From: Lyngbya aestuarii BL J
GTDB taxonomy: Bacteria > Cyanobacteriota > Cyanobacteriia > Cyanobacteriales > Microcoleaceae
Direction: 5' to 3'
DNA length: 64,000 nt
Assembly: GCF_000478195.2 (NCBI RefSeq)
Contig: NZ_AUZM01000034.1
Span: 1-64,000, forward strand
The translations under genes were made by a program, and so were the position numbers. Positions 56,132 to 64,000 of the stretch are shown piece after piece. Under the pieces are notes generated by a model. The model saw only the letters and a list, made by a program, of their open reading frames with translations, made no database searches and had not been told where the DNA came from. The stretch's first letter is position 1. The number at the start of each line of letters is the position of its first letter.

Positions 56132-56204
56132 TGGCTCCGGCTGGATTTGAACCTGCGACCTTGGGCTTATGAGTCCCCTGCTCTAACCACTGAGCTACGG
56201 AGCC
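56132..56204 (-). tRNA. tRNA with CAU anticodon (elongator Met or Ile2)
   Basis: 73 bases on the minus strand with no encoded CCA. The 7-bp acceptor GGCTCCG/CGGAGCC is perfect, discriminator A, D-arm TAGCTCAGTGGTTAGAGCA, anticodon loop CTCATAA, T-loop TTCAAAT. The body resembles the bacterial ileX tRNA (CAU read with lysidine) as much as elongator Met, so isotype is left open. Three mismatches are unusual: 27 G-A 43 and 31 A-G 39 in the anticodon stem, and 51 A-A 63 in the T-stem. It follows the M23 gene in the same direction. Confidence 0.85.
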
Positions 56205-56349
56205 AGATTTTCATCAACGGTTACTAATTATAGCAAAAGTCGATGAGAGATTGCAAGTTTTTGACTGGCTAAATTTTTCAGCGGATGGGGAATCAGTTGA
56301 GAGTTATCCCTAACCTGTTCACTGTTCCCTCGTCACTGAAAAAGTCGCC

Positions 56350-58590
56350 CTATCGTTGAGAAAGATTATCCCGTTCGCTCGGAAGCAAAGCCATCGGATT
56401 GACAGCACCTTGTCCAGAAGGATGAATCTCAAAGTGTAAGTGGGGGCCTGTACTTCTGCCTGTACTGCCCATTTCCGAAATTTGTTGACCCTGAGCCACC
56501 TTCTGACCTTTATTCACCAGAACACGACTGTTATGAGCGTAAAGGGTTAAACTGCCGTCGGGATGCTCAATTTCCACCAAGTTACCATAGCCGCCACTAT
56601 TCCATCCGGCATAAGTGATCACACCAGGCGCCGCCGCAAAAATAGGTGTACCAATGGGAGCCGCGATATCAATTCCTCGGTGCATCCGTCCCCAACGCCA
56701 ACCATAACCCGAACTTAAAATCCCTCTCGACGGCCAAATATAGCCATTAAACCGCATTGTTCCCCCCGGCAGATAAGTATCCGGGCCAGCAAGGGGAGGT
56801 AAATCCGGAGAAACAATACGTCCGAGAGCCGGATTTTGCAACGGATCATAAGCATTGGGGCCAATCGGTGCAGTCGCCACTACAGAGCGATCATCACGTT
56901 CTGCTTCCAGTTCCTGTTGAGGTCGCAGAGAAGCAGCACTGCTAGGAGCCGTTAACTCCGGTGAGGGGGCAGACTGTTCGGGAGGTTGAGTATTTCCGCC
57001 TGCGGCTTCTTTTTGCCGTCGATAGGCATCCGGGTTGAACTCCGGGTTGATCCGACGCAATAATAACGGTTGTTGAGGGTTAGTCGGTGTCACATCTTCT
57101 GGAGTTGACGACTCCTCAGAGGTTTGTTGAGAGGCATCTGCTAGCTGTTGGGCTTGCTGAATCTTGTACTCTTGACGCAATCGGTCAACATCTGCCCGCA
57201 ACCGACTGGTATGGAGTTGAGAAGACGAGTCGCTCTTAACCCCGGAAGACTTCGAGCGGAGATCAACAGTAGAGGAAACCAGTTGAGTCTGGACTTGATC
57301 ACGAGCAAAGGGGATTTGAGCAGAAATCGCCGTTGGTTCGGTGATTGCACCTGAGGCCTTAATCGTCGCCAGTTGATCTAAAGAAAACTGACTTTCAGCT
57401 TCAGAATTGGGACTCAGAGTATAAGGCTTAACTCGACTCAACTGATTGCCAATGGGTTTTAAAGTTTTGGACTTCAGCTGCGAGGACAACTCCGAAGACG
57501 TAACCGAATCACCAAAGCGGGACTCGTTTGTAAAGCTGGAAAGAGATTGCTCTCTAGACGGAAATTCTGTGGCTAAATTTTGAGAATTTCCAAATTTATA
57601 AGGCTGATTTGAAGAGGGATTTTGAAAAAGGGAACGATGAGAAGCTCGTTGAGGAATTCTAAGATTTTGATTGGCTTGTATAAAATTAGGGTCAGTCAGA
57701 TTATTAGTTCTGAGAATCTCATCGACAGACACATGATGACGGCGAGCAATCTGAGCCAGCGTCTCCCCTGCATTAACACGGTAGACTACTGAAACCGAGT
57801 TATCGGTTAACTCTGATTCAATCACAATCGCTCCAGGCACTTCAGGTGTTGCGTAGGGCTGATTTGTACCTGCCGCTTCCAATAAAGAGGAGTTTGATTG
57901 AGCAGATCGACGACGAGGGGTTGCCAACGACTCTGATGAGTCTCCTGAATTATTAAAGAGAGCGTCCTGAGATGCTGAGGTCGATGAATTCCGCTCAACA
58001 GTAGATGGGGATGTTGCTGAATTGGGGCGGGATTCTGAACCCACCAGAGGAGCTTGAGACTCGGACTCGGACAACTCAGTTAAACCCGATTTCGGTGATT
58101 TAACAGACTCTACTCCTTGATCTGAGGAATTAGCCCGATTAGAGTTGTCGTTTAGCTCAGATAAATTCCGCAGCAAAGAGGGTTGCCATTCGGAATTATT
58201 TACGGGTGTAGCTGCCTGCGCGGCCCCCTCTTGAGAGTTTGAGACTCCATCAGAGGTGGGCTGCATTTCCGGAGTGAGTGTCGCCACAGAGGATACTGTA
58301 TTGGCTCGACTCCCTTCAGGCCAGAGAATACCGGAGGCAATTGCTAAACCGAGGAAAGCGGCAGAAGTATATGCCTTACTGCTACCTAAGAAAATTGCCT
58401 GCTGTGCGAAAACCACTTTAGCCTCTTGCTTTTTGGCTTTCGTGGCAGGTTGGTCTGAATGTGGAACTGTTCCTTTCAAAGAACGACCTCCTATGGAGAA
58501 GCGTTTAACTGTCCTTGGATAATTCAAGGGATTCAAATCAGTGATATCAATCACTTTTATAAATTGATATACGTCACTGACAGTCATCAA
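56350..58590 (-). CDS. LysM and M23 domain peptidase
   Basis: A 746-residue envelope protein. A cytosolic N-terminus of about 72 residues precedes a membrane helix (TSAAFLGLAIASGILW). A LysM domain (about 268-312, NAGETLAQIARRHHVSVDEI) binds peptidoglycan; the long middle is Ser/Gln/Pro-rich and unstructured. The C-terminal M23/LytM domain (about 615-735) has the zinc ligands in HRGIDIAAP (HxxxD) and HLHFE (HxH) and the YAHNS segment, so it should be a catalytically competent endopeptidase acting on peptide cross-links, or an activator of one. ATG 58590. The CAU tRNA lies 145 bases downstream. Confidence 0.92.
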   Translation of the reverse strand: MMTVSDVYQFIKVIDITDLNPLNYPRTVKRFSIGGRSLKGTVPHSDQPATKAKKQEAKVVFAQQAIFLGSSKAYTSAAFLGLAIASGILWPEGSRANTVSSVATLTPEMQPTSDGVSNSQEGAAQAATPVNNSEWQPSLLRNLSELNDNSNRANSSDQGVESVKSPKSGLTELSESESQAPLVGSESRPNSATSPSTVERNSSTSASQDALFNNSGDSSESLATPRRRSAQSNSSLLEAAGTNQPYATPEVPGAIVIESELTDNSVSVVYRVNAGETLAQIARRHHVSVDEILRTNNLTDPNFIQANQNLRIPQRASHRSLFQNPSSNQPYKFGNSQNLATEFPSREQSLSSFTNESRFGDSVTSSELSSQLKSKTLKPIGNQLSRVKPYTLSPNSEAESQFSLDQLATIKASGAITEPTAISAQIPFARDQVQTQLVSSTVDLRSKSSGVKSDSSSQLHTSRLRADVDRLRQEYKIQQAQQLADASQQTSEESSTPEDVTPTNPQQPLLLRRINPEFNPDAYRRQKEAAGGNTQPPEQSAPSPELTAPSSAASLRPQQELEAERDDRSVVATAPIGPNAYDPLQNPALGRIVSPDLPPLAGPDTYLPGGTMRFNGYIWPSRGILSSGYGWRWGRMHRGIDIAAPIGTPIFAAAPGVITYAGWNSGGYGNLVEIEHPDGSLTLYAHNSRVLVNKGQKVAQGQQISEMGSTGRSTGPHLHFEIHPSGQGAVNPMALLPSERDNLSQR

Positions 58591-59034
58591 TGCTTACGTC
58601 AGGTTACCCTGCTTTGTTGATTTCGGCAAGCAGTTTGTTTATTCTATCTATTCCTTTGAATCAGAATCGATGATCAACAATACCAGCCTAACTGTTCAGT
58701 GATGTTCACAATGGGACACATAATGGATTTAAGAGTCCAGATGTGAATCTACACTAACTCTTGAGAAAAGTACAACTCTCTTTTCTTTCGGGTCTAACTC
58801 TTTAGTCTGACTTCAACACATGAGTTTACTCACTTCACTCTAGGATCAACTCCCCAAGGAATAAAGCGTTGAGGCTGATCGCCTCGACAAAAGAGCGATT
58901 TTTAGATGAATAAAATCTATCACGAATCCAGGGAACCTAAATCCGGGTATTTATAAAAAAAAATTATCGAACTTGGCCAATTTTTGGGTGGGAATCCCCC
59001 CTCTTTTCTGCAAAATCAACTCACTTTCAGGGAA
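58591..59034. other. Intergenic region upstream of the M23 gene
   Basis: These 444 bases contain no convincing ORF. The promoter of the M23 gene lies here on the minus strand. A run of A9 is near 58958-58966. No palindrome or repeat stands out. Confidence 0.45.
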
Positions 59035-59499
59035 CTATTGATCCAAAAAGCCCAATTGGCGACCAGCCTCAAACAAGCCAATTGCAACACTAACAGACAG
59101 ATTTAAGCTCCGCACACCCAGTTCACTCATCGGAATTGAAGTCGTCACATCACAAGCAGAGAGGAGTTCGGGGGATAACCCGGTGGTTTCGGGTCCAAAC
59201 AATAACCAGTCATCGGCTTGATACTGAAACTGAACATAATTCTGCTTACCCCGCTTACTAAAGCCAATCCAGCGTCCTCCCCAATATTGGTGATAGCGTT
59301 TAAAGGCTTCTATCGAGGAATGTAATTTTAAGGGAACATAGGGCCAATAATCGAGGCCAGCTCGCCTTAAATCGCGATCGCTAATTTCAAATCCTAACGG
59401 CCCAACCAGATGTAACTCTGTACGGGTGGCGGCACAAGTTCGAGCTACATTACCTGTATTGGGGGGGATCTGAGGTTGAATCAAAACAACACGCGGCAT
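59035..59499 (-). CDS. trmL: tRNA (cytidine/uridine-34 2'-O)-methyltransferase TrmL
   Basis: A 154-residue SPOUT methyltransferase with the trefoil knot. The start MPRVVLIQPQIPPNTGNVAR (with the RTCAATRTELHLV continuation), LLFGPETTGLS (motif 2) and MSELGVRSLNLSVSVAIGLFE (motif 3, SAM-binding knot) match TrmL/YibK closely. The enzyme 2'-O-methylates the wobble base of tRNA-Leu isoacceptors. Length is normal. The gene is apparently monocistronic. Confidence 0.93.
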   Translation of the reverse strand: MPRVVLIQPQIPPNTGNVARTCAATRTELHLVGPLGFEISDRDLRRAGLDYWPYVPLKLHSSIEAFKRYHQYWGGRWIGFSKRGKQNYVQFQYQADDWLLFGPETTGLSPELLSACDVTTSIPMSELGVRSLNLSVSVAIGLFEAGRQLGFLDQ

Positions 59500-59665
59500 G
59501 GATAATTCAGGATCAATCTTTTACTCTCAACCCATCACCTCTATAAAAATAGAGGAATAAGAAATTCTCCGTTCAGAATGCGTTCATTTTGACCGGAATT
59601 CATAGTTTTTTTTTATATTTCAAAAATCAACCCACCGATAAGATATTCTAAACGATAGATCGCGC

Positions 59666-60820
59666 TCAAGCCACAAGAGGCGGTTGACACAATTTGTCTT
59701 CAAATTCTTCTTCCTGTTTTTCCATCTCAGCGATCGCTTGTTGGATGACCTGGCGACTGCTTAATCCCTGTTGATGCAATTTTAACCACTGTTGAGCTGT
59801 GTTTCCCTCTTGTAAGATTTTCTTCACCGGAGATAAAAAGCAGCTAAAGCCTCGCCGTTTAGCAACAGGCCAAACTTCTTGATAGAGTTGGCTAATCCAA
59901 TCTTGAGCCGAAATCACTTGACCGTTTTTCCAATGTCGTAGAGAAGCCTCTAAACTCTGATGAGCTGCTGCGGCTTCGTTTTCTTCGGTTAAAGTTACTA
60001 AGTCTGAAGCTCGGGTACTGGCTGGAAAATTACTTTGTTCGAGGGGGTCAAGACTCGGATCTTCAAACATTTGCCACAGTCGCGCTTCGATCAAGGCAGT
60101 GACAGCTAGTAAAGCCACGGGGTTGACAATTAGATCACAAATTCTCAGTTCTAAGCGGTTGAGGTTGTAGGGACGGCGATCGCCATTGGGTCGTACCGAT
60201 GACCACAGATGACGCACATTGTACATCGTTCCCAGAGCCAGTTGTTCCTCTGTCCAGTCAATATAGTGGGAATGACTTTCAAATAAGGGAACGTGTTGAG
60301 GGGTTTGCGGAAAAACAGACCAACGGGTGGAATGGTTGCCTGTGGGTTGACCATCGAGAAAGGGAGACGAAGCACTCAAAGCTAAGTATAACGGTGCTTC
60401 TACCCGCACGAGGCGAATGGCTTTCATCAACAGTTCCGGGTCACTAATGCCAATATTGATGTGAATGCTAGCGGTTACTACAGTGGTGCCGTAGGTTTCC
60501 TCGATATGAGTATGGTAAGGATTATTGGGATCGGAGCGATAAAAACAGTCACTTTCACCCAGAGATAGGGTACTTCCGGGAATGAGCGTATAGTTTCCCC
60601 ATTGCTGGAGAGCCGATCGCAGCGATCGTCGAGGCTTGACTAAAGCACATAATAGGCGATCATAGTTACACAAAGGCGCAGTCGTGTACTCGACATTACG
60701 ACTATCGGGTTCTCGCACAAATCCCTCTAGTTCAGCGACAATCCGATCTGAAAGGCCGACAACTTCTCCTTGAGGAGTGCCAGTATACATTTCTACTTCA
60801 AAGCCTTTTGACAATAGCAC
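59666..60820 (-). CDS. gshA: Glutamate-cysteine ligase, cyanobacterial type
   Basis: A 384-residue enzyme for the first step of glutathione synthesis. The N-terminus (LLSKGFEVEMYTGTPQGEVVG), SVEYTTAPLCNYDRLL-type block, PGSTLSLGE and THIEETYGTTVVTASIHINI are characteristic of the short GCS2-type GshA found in cyanobacteria; the C-terminus with RRPYNLNRLELRICDLIVNP is also family-typical. ATG 60820. The product feeds the glutaredoxin and GST systems seen elsewhere in this window. The last residues (EDKLCQPPLVA) show no anomaly. Confidence 0.94.
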   Translation of the reverse strand: MLLSKGFEVEMYTGTPQGEVVGLSDRIVAELEGFVREPDSRNVEYTTAPLCNYDRLLCALVKPRRSLRSALQQWGNYTLIPGSTLSLGESDCFYRSDPNNPYHTHIEETYGTTVVTASIHINIGISDPELLMKAIRLVRVEAPLYLALSASSPFLDGQPTGNHSTRWSVFPQTPQHVPLFESHSHYIDWTEEQLALGTMYNVRHLWSSVRPNGDRRPYNLNRLELRICDLIVNPVALLAVTALIEARLWQMFEDPSLDPLEQSNFPASTRASDLVTLTEENEAAAAHQSLEASLRHWKNGQVISAQDWISQLYQEVWPVAKRRGFSCFLSPVKKILQEGNTAQQWLKLHQQGLSSRQVIQQAIAEMEKQEEEFEDKLCQPPLVA

Positions 60821-60947
60821 GTTAGTTCCTCAGTTGGTGCGTTTCCGGGCCGGAGGTTGGGGCGCAATCTGAACTTAGAGCGAGGTAGAGGGATCTTTAT
60901 TCAGATATTACGGATTTTCGCCTTTGTTCTCTCGGCGTTAACTCTAA

Positions 60948-61772
60948 TTATCCTATCATGGATTCACATTCCCAAGGAAAGATACTTTCTGATTCCTCCG
61001 CAGCATTGAATACATAGTCGTAGTCAAATTCTACAGAACGAATATGACGGGTGACAGAAAAGCCACAATTGATTACTTGATCGGTGGTAAAAGTGACCAG
61101 AATTAGTTCCGTGAGTTTGCGGGGAGAAATCTCGGGTTTCTTGATGAAGTAATCTCTCCGAGCAAAAAATATTCGTTCATCTTTAGGAACAACGATTCCA
61201 TTGAGTTTGTGTGTATTCTGAATGGGTTTAATATAGTTTCGGATGAAATCATCCGGATTTTTTTGCAGTCGGGATAAGCGTTCATGCTGAAGCCAGCTCA
61301 TATTAAACATTAATTTCAATAACTCAAACCCTAAAACATAATAAAATACTTTGTCTTTATCTTCGGGGTTTAAAGCCAGTCTCAAGGCAGATTCGAGATA
61401 TTCTTCGGGCTGACAACGAGCATCTTGAGCAGAGTGAACATAAAACTGCTTGATATAGTTTCTCAAAAGAGATTCATTCAAATTGGTGTCGAGTTTAAAC
61501 CAGGTTAAATACCGTTTGATTCGTTGTAAGGTATCAACATCTTCTAAGAGTTTGGACACTAAACCGTCGGCTGTATATTCGTCTAAAAACTCAGCTTGCT
61601 TCTCCGGAGAGGAACCGCACAAAATATAACACAAAGATAGAACATAGCGCCGTTCGTTCCAGGGTAAACCCTGCGCCCACTGCTGCACCTCTGGGGGCAA
61701 CCGATCAAACAACGCATTACTTTTTAAGGGTTCAAGGAAATTCTTTCTTTTGTACTTTAGCATGGCTCTCAC
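60948..61772 (-). CDS. Conserved-looking hypothetical protein of unknown function
   Basis: A 274-residue soluble protein, largely helical, with blocks such as LPPEVQQWAQGLPWNERRYV, LESALRLALNPEDKDKVFYY and TTDQVINCGFSVTRHIRSVE. I do not recognise a named domain; the even composition and neat N-terminus indicate a genuine gene and I recall similar unnamed proteins in cyanobacteria. ATG 61772 or ATG 61763 (MLKYKRKNF) may be the start. A perfect CRP-like site lies about 100 bases upstream (61874-61889), so it is probably under cAMP-receptor-protein control. Confidence 0.65.
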   Translation of the reverse strand: MRAMLKYKRKNFLEPLKSNALFDRLPPEVQQWAQGLPWNERRYVLSLCYILCGSSPEKQAEFLDEYTADGLVSKLLEDVDTLQRIKRYLTWFKLDTNLNESLLRNYIKQFYVHSAQDARCQPEEYLESALRLALNPEDKDKVFYYVLGFELLKLMFNMSWLQHERLSRLQKNPDDFIRNYIKPIQNTHKLNGIVVPKDERIFFARRDYFIKKPEISPRKLTELILVTFTTDQVINCGFSVTRHIRSVEFDYDYVFNAAEESESIFPWECESMIG

Positions 61773-62190
61773 TTAAAGCTTTCTGTGGGTTTTTCTGGGA
61801 TAAAAATTGTGAACAGTCAGCAAACTTAATAGGGATTGAATAGCTTGATTAGATCGCCTGGACAGACTCTAGGTGTGATATAAATCACAAATTTATGTGT
61901 TTTTGATCGGTTTAATCTTTTTGTGTAGATTGACCCTCAACTCACTCATTTTTAGCGAACCCGTCTTCATCTAACTTCAACTTATGTTTATCTTTATTCG
62001 CCTCCAATTTGTTAATTTTTTAGCTCGTCATTTGTTTTTAATTCTAACATCATGGTATCAAAAAAAACCACCTAAAGTCAAGCCAATTTTCTAGATATTT
62101 ATACTAGACTTGAGTTGTTAATTTTATACCAAACCCTAGCTGGTAAAATTAAATACATCAACTCTAAGTATTTTCAAGGAGAAATCGAAA
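61773..62190. other. Divergent promoter region with CRP-like site
   Basis: These 418 bases separate the unknown gene (minus) from cobB (plus). The perfect palindrome at 61874-61889 is the only clear element. I looked for a cobalamin riboswitch before cobB (B12 box and conserved GCCACTG) and saw none. No small ORF is convincing. Confidence 0.5.
61874..61889. promoter_or_regulatory. Perfect CRP-type operator (TGTGA-N6-TCACA)
   Basis: TGTGATATAAATCACA is a full consensus site for CRP/SyCRP1-family regulators. It is 102 bases upstream of the unknown gene's ATG and about 302 upstream of cobB, a position suited to activation of the minus-strand gene. The assignment to SyCRP1 is inference. Confidence 0.6.
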
Positions 62191-63591
62191 ATGACTGTGA
62201 TCATTGCTGCGGATCGGAGTGGATCAGGTAAAACAACCATTACCCTTTCGCTTTTAGCCTATCTCCAACACCATCAGTTCAATATCCAATCTTTTAAAGT
62301 TGGCCCTGATTATATTGATCCAATGTTTCATCAATTTGTAACTCAAAAACCCTGTCGCAATCTCGATCCCATTCTTACATCAGAACCCTATATTAAACAG
62401 TGTTTTACTCATCATACTCAAAATACTGATTATGCTCTGATCGAAGGCGTGATGGGATTATTTGACGGAGTTTCACCCCAGATTCATCAAATCCCGACAG
62501 CCTCTACCGCTCACATTGCTAAAATACTCAATTTACCTATCGTATTAGTCATCGATTGTAGTCGATTATCTGGTTCAGTCGCCGCGATTGCTCATGGTTT
62601 TACTACACTCAATCCTCAACTTAAATTTGCAGGTTTAATCTTAAATAAAGTCGCCAGTGATCGTCATCTAGAACTCTTAAAATCAGCTCTAGAACCTTTA
62701 AATATAGACATTCTTGGGATTGTACGACGACAAGATAAAATTCACCTCCCCGAGCGACATTTAGGCTTAGTTCCCACCGATGAACTGCCTCAATTACAAA
62801 CTTTAATTCATCAACTCACTCATTTAGCCGCAGACTGTTTTGACTGGGAAAAACTGCTTCCCTTGTTTAAGACTCAAAAAACAGGATATATTCAATTCAA
62901 TCTTAAAAAACCCGATCTAAACCTTCCTGTTAAAATTGCGGTAGCTCGCGATCAAGCCTTTAGTTTCTATTATCAAGATAACCTCGATCTTTTACAAAAA
63001 CTCGGAGCAGAATTAGTTTTTTGGAGTCCTCTAAATGACACTCAACTTCCCGAAAATATTCAAGGTTTTTATTTTGGGGGTGGTTTTCCCGAACTCTTTG
63101 CAAAACAGTTATCCGAAAATTTATCAGTTAAAAAAGCAGTTCAAGATCTGATCTCCGTAGGAATACCAACTTACGCCGAATGTGGAGGATTGATGTACTT
63201 ATGTGAAGAAATAATTGATTTTGAGAACAAATATTGGCCAATGGTGGGGATTCTTCCCACAAAAGCGTTCATGGGAAAACGATTAAAATTAGGATATTAT
63301 CAAGCCAATATATTACAAGACAGTTTCTTATTACCCAAACAAACAACTATTTTTGGACATCAATTTCATCGTTCCGAACTCACCTTAGAATCCCCAAATC
63401 CCCTCTATAAAATGAAGCGTTATGGTAAAAATCTAGAGAACGAAACAATAGGCGAAGGATGGCAATTTACTAATCTTCATGCGTCTTATTTACATCTACA
63501 CTGGGGAAATAATCCCGAAATTCCAACGAGATTTTTACAGCAATGTTCGATGTTTAATTCTGCTGAATCTGCAACAATTCAGGAACAGTAA
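62191..63591 (+). CDS. cobB: Cobyrinate a,c-diamide synthase
   Basis: A 466-residue glutamine amidotransferase that amidates the a and c carboxylates of (hydrogeno)cobyrinic acid in cobamide synthesis. The P-loop DRSGSGKTT (8-16) and GPDYIDPMFH mark the N-terminal ATPase, and the class I amidotransferase triad region is seen in YAECGGLMYL (catalytic Cys) and HLHWGNNP (catalytic His). A GGGFPE motif is before the Cys. ATG 62191 with AAGGAG, 7 bases away. The end overlaps by 38 bases the debris of a polysaccharide deacetylase on the other strand. Confidence 0.95.
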   Translation: MTVIIAADRSGSGKTTITLSLLAYLQHHQFNIQSFKVGPDYIDPMFHQFVTQKPCRNLDPILTSEPYIKQCFTHHTQNTDYALIEGVMGLFDGVSPQIHQIPTASTAHIAKILNLPIVLVIDCSRLSGSVAAIAHGFTTLNPQLKFAGLILNKVASDRHLELLKSALEPLNIDILGIVRRQDKIHLPERHLGLVPTDELPQLQTLIHQLTHLAADCFDWEKLLPLFKTQKTGYIQFNLKKPDLNLPVKIAVARDQAFSFYYQDNLDLLQKLGAELVFWSPLNDTQLPENIQGFYFGGGFPELFAKQLSENLSVKKAVQDLISVGIPTYAECGGLMYLCEEIIDFENKYWPMVGILPTKAFMGKRLKLGYYQANILQDSFLLPKQTTIFGHQFHRSELTLESPNPLYKMKRYGKNLENETIGEGWQFTNLHASYLHLHWGNNPEIPTRFLQQCSMFNSAESATIQEQ

Positions 63592-63839
63592 CAAAACGAT
63601 AGCCTTGTTGTTTTAAGGTGTCAATGATCAGAGGTAACGCCTCAATTGTACGATGACGACTTCCTCCGCCATCATGGAGTAAAACAATAGCACCCGAATG
63701 AACTTGATTAATATTGAGTTGGAGGTTCTAATATAAAAGTCGATGCACCTGCTTTTTCTAAATTCCAACTGAGTCCCATTAAACCAGTCAGATACAACAG
63801 CAAAACCTGAAAAATCAGTCCTGGACCTCGGCTAACCAT
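63554..63839 (-). pseudogene. Internally deleted polysaccharide deacetylase
   Basis: ATG 63839 reads MVSRGPGLIFQVLLLYLTG, a signal anchor, then SWNLEKAGASTFILEPPTQY and a stop at 63709-63711. At about 63725 the frame changes, and 63554-63720 encodes the C-terminus of a NodB domain: SGAIVLLHDGGGSRHRTIEA, then GYRFVTVPELLQIQQN-stop. The two pieces are not in frame. About 200 residues, including TFDDGP and the His motif, are missing. The C-terminal part resembles residues 310-360 of the intact deacetylase at 35968. The remnant overlaps cobB's 3' end by 38 bases. Confidence 0.75.
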
Positions 63840-63894
63840 CAGTTTTAACCTCAATTTTAGGGAGAATTGAGTATAGTGTACCTCTATGTTGCCA

Positions 63895-64000
63895 TTATAT
63901 TACGCTTGAAATCCAATTGCCATGAAAACCACTGGGAACCCGAACCGGAAGATGAATTTCAGCCACAGGTTCACTGGCAAAATTAGCGGGGTCAAGAATC
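63895..64000 (-). CDS. Carotenoid oxygenase, C-terminal end (start outside window)
   Basis: 34 codons and a stop (TAA, 63895-63897) at the right edge. The sequence [20 protein letters not shown] followed by [10 protein letters not shown] carries the final iron-ligand motif GFHG of carotenoid cleavage dioxygenases, whose last His binds iron. These enzymes cleave apocarotenoids or carotenoids, for example to retinal. The position of cleavage cannot be judged from this end. It runs in the same direction as the deleted deacetylase just downstream, 56 bases from its ATG. Confidence 0.7.
   Translation of the reverse strand, partial: ILDPANFASEPVAEIHLPVRVPSGFHGNWISSVI

Noticed and set aside
61773-62190. 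Possible cobalamin riboswitch before cobB
   Set aside because: No B12 box or conserved core could be found in the leader.
1-64000. CRISPR arrays, insertion sequences, prophage or rRNA genes
   Set aside because: No regularly spaced direct repeats, no transposase or phage gene and no rRNA sequence were seen.

Overview
This window is a stretch of cyanobacterial chromosome. Seen in the sequence: the oxidative Mg-protoporphyrin IX ester cyclase acsF, the phylloquinone genes menB and menD, the fused panC-cmk gene, PspA/Vipp1 proteins, group 'SigG' ECF sigma factor, a DnaE polymerase broken by a split intein, and about two dozen copies of the octamer GCGATCGC (HIP1). The low G+C, long intergenic spacers and many multidomain signalling proteins suggest a filamentous, Oscillatoria/Lyngbya/Planktothrix-like species, but that placement is inference.

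Layout. 1-9.1 kb: the tail of a glutathione S-transferase, a DMT permease, a GDPD phosphodiesterase, acsF with its terminator, a membrane PAS histidine kinase overlapping a receiver-kinase hybrid, a fructosamine-kinase-like protein and a DUF2079 membrane protein. 9.1-15 kb: an ArnT-like glycosyltransferase, a UDP-glucuronate-type epimerase and the PcrA/UvrD helicase. 15-16.7 kb: a decayed toxin-antitoxin pair, a secreted SH3 protein and an unknown ORF. 16.8-24.8 kb: an OFA-family transporter, YccF and TPR proteins, phosphofructokinase, two unknown proteins, a D-ribulokinase-like FGGY kinase and a secreted peptidoglycan-binding repeat protein. 25-32 kb: a desaturase-SDR fusion and a giant (1980 aa) Ser/Thr kinase-ATPase-histidine kinase. 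32.6-43.9 kb: VOC protein, GGCT-like protein, SigG and its putative anti-sigma factor, moaE, a polysaccharide deacetylase, panC-cmk, rlpA, purM, menB and a DciA-like protein. 44-48 kb: a proline-rich SPOR-like protein followed by three tandem PspA/Vipp1 genes. 48-56 kb: glutaredoxin, menD, dnaE-N and dnaE-C side by side, and two peroxiredoxins. 56-64 kb: a CAU tRNA, a LysM-M23 endopeptidase, trmL, gshA, an unknown conserved protein, cobB, a deleted polysaccharide-deacetylase gene and the 3' end of a carotenoid oxygenase.

Functional links. Redox defence (gshA, GST, glutaredoxin, two peroxiredoxins), photosynthetic cofactor supply (acsF, menB, menD, cobB), envelope building and remodelling (RlpA, M23, deacetylase, PG-binding protein, PspA/Vipp1) and signal transduction are the main themes. 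Most genes look individually transcribed or in pairs, with several convergent gene ends overlapping by a few bases.

Most striking observations: (i) both halves of the split DnaE intein, usually encoded far apart in cyanobacteria, lie 35 bases apart in the same orientation but in different reading frames; (ii) a pspA-vipp1-vipp1 tandem array whose last two members are almost identical at the 3' end; (iii) a perfect TGTGA-N6-TCACA CRP-type operator in the divergent region upstream of cobB; (iv) a CAU tRNA with three stem mismatches; (v) two kinds of gene wreckage, a toxin-antitoxin pair and a deacetylase with its catalytic middle removed.
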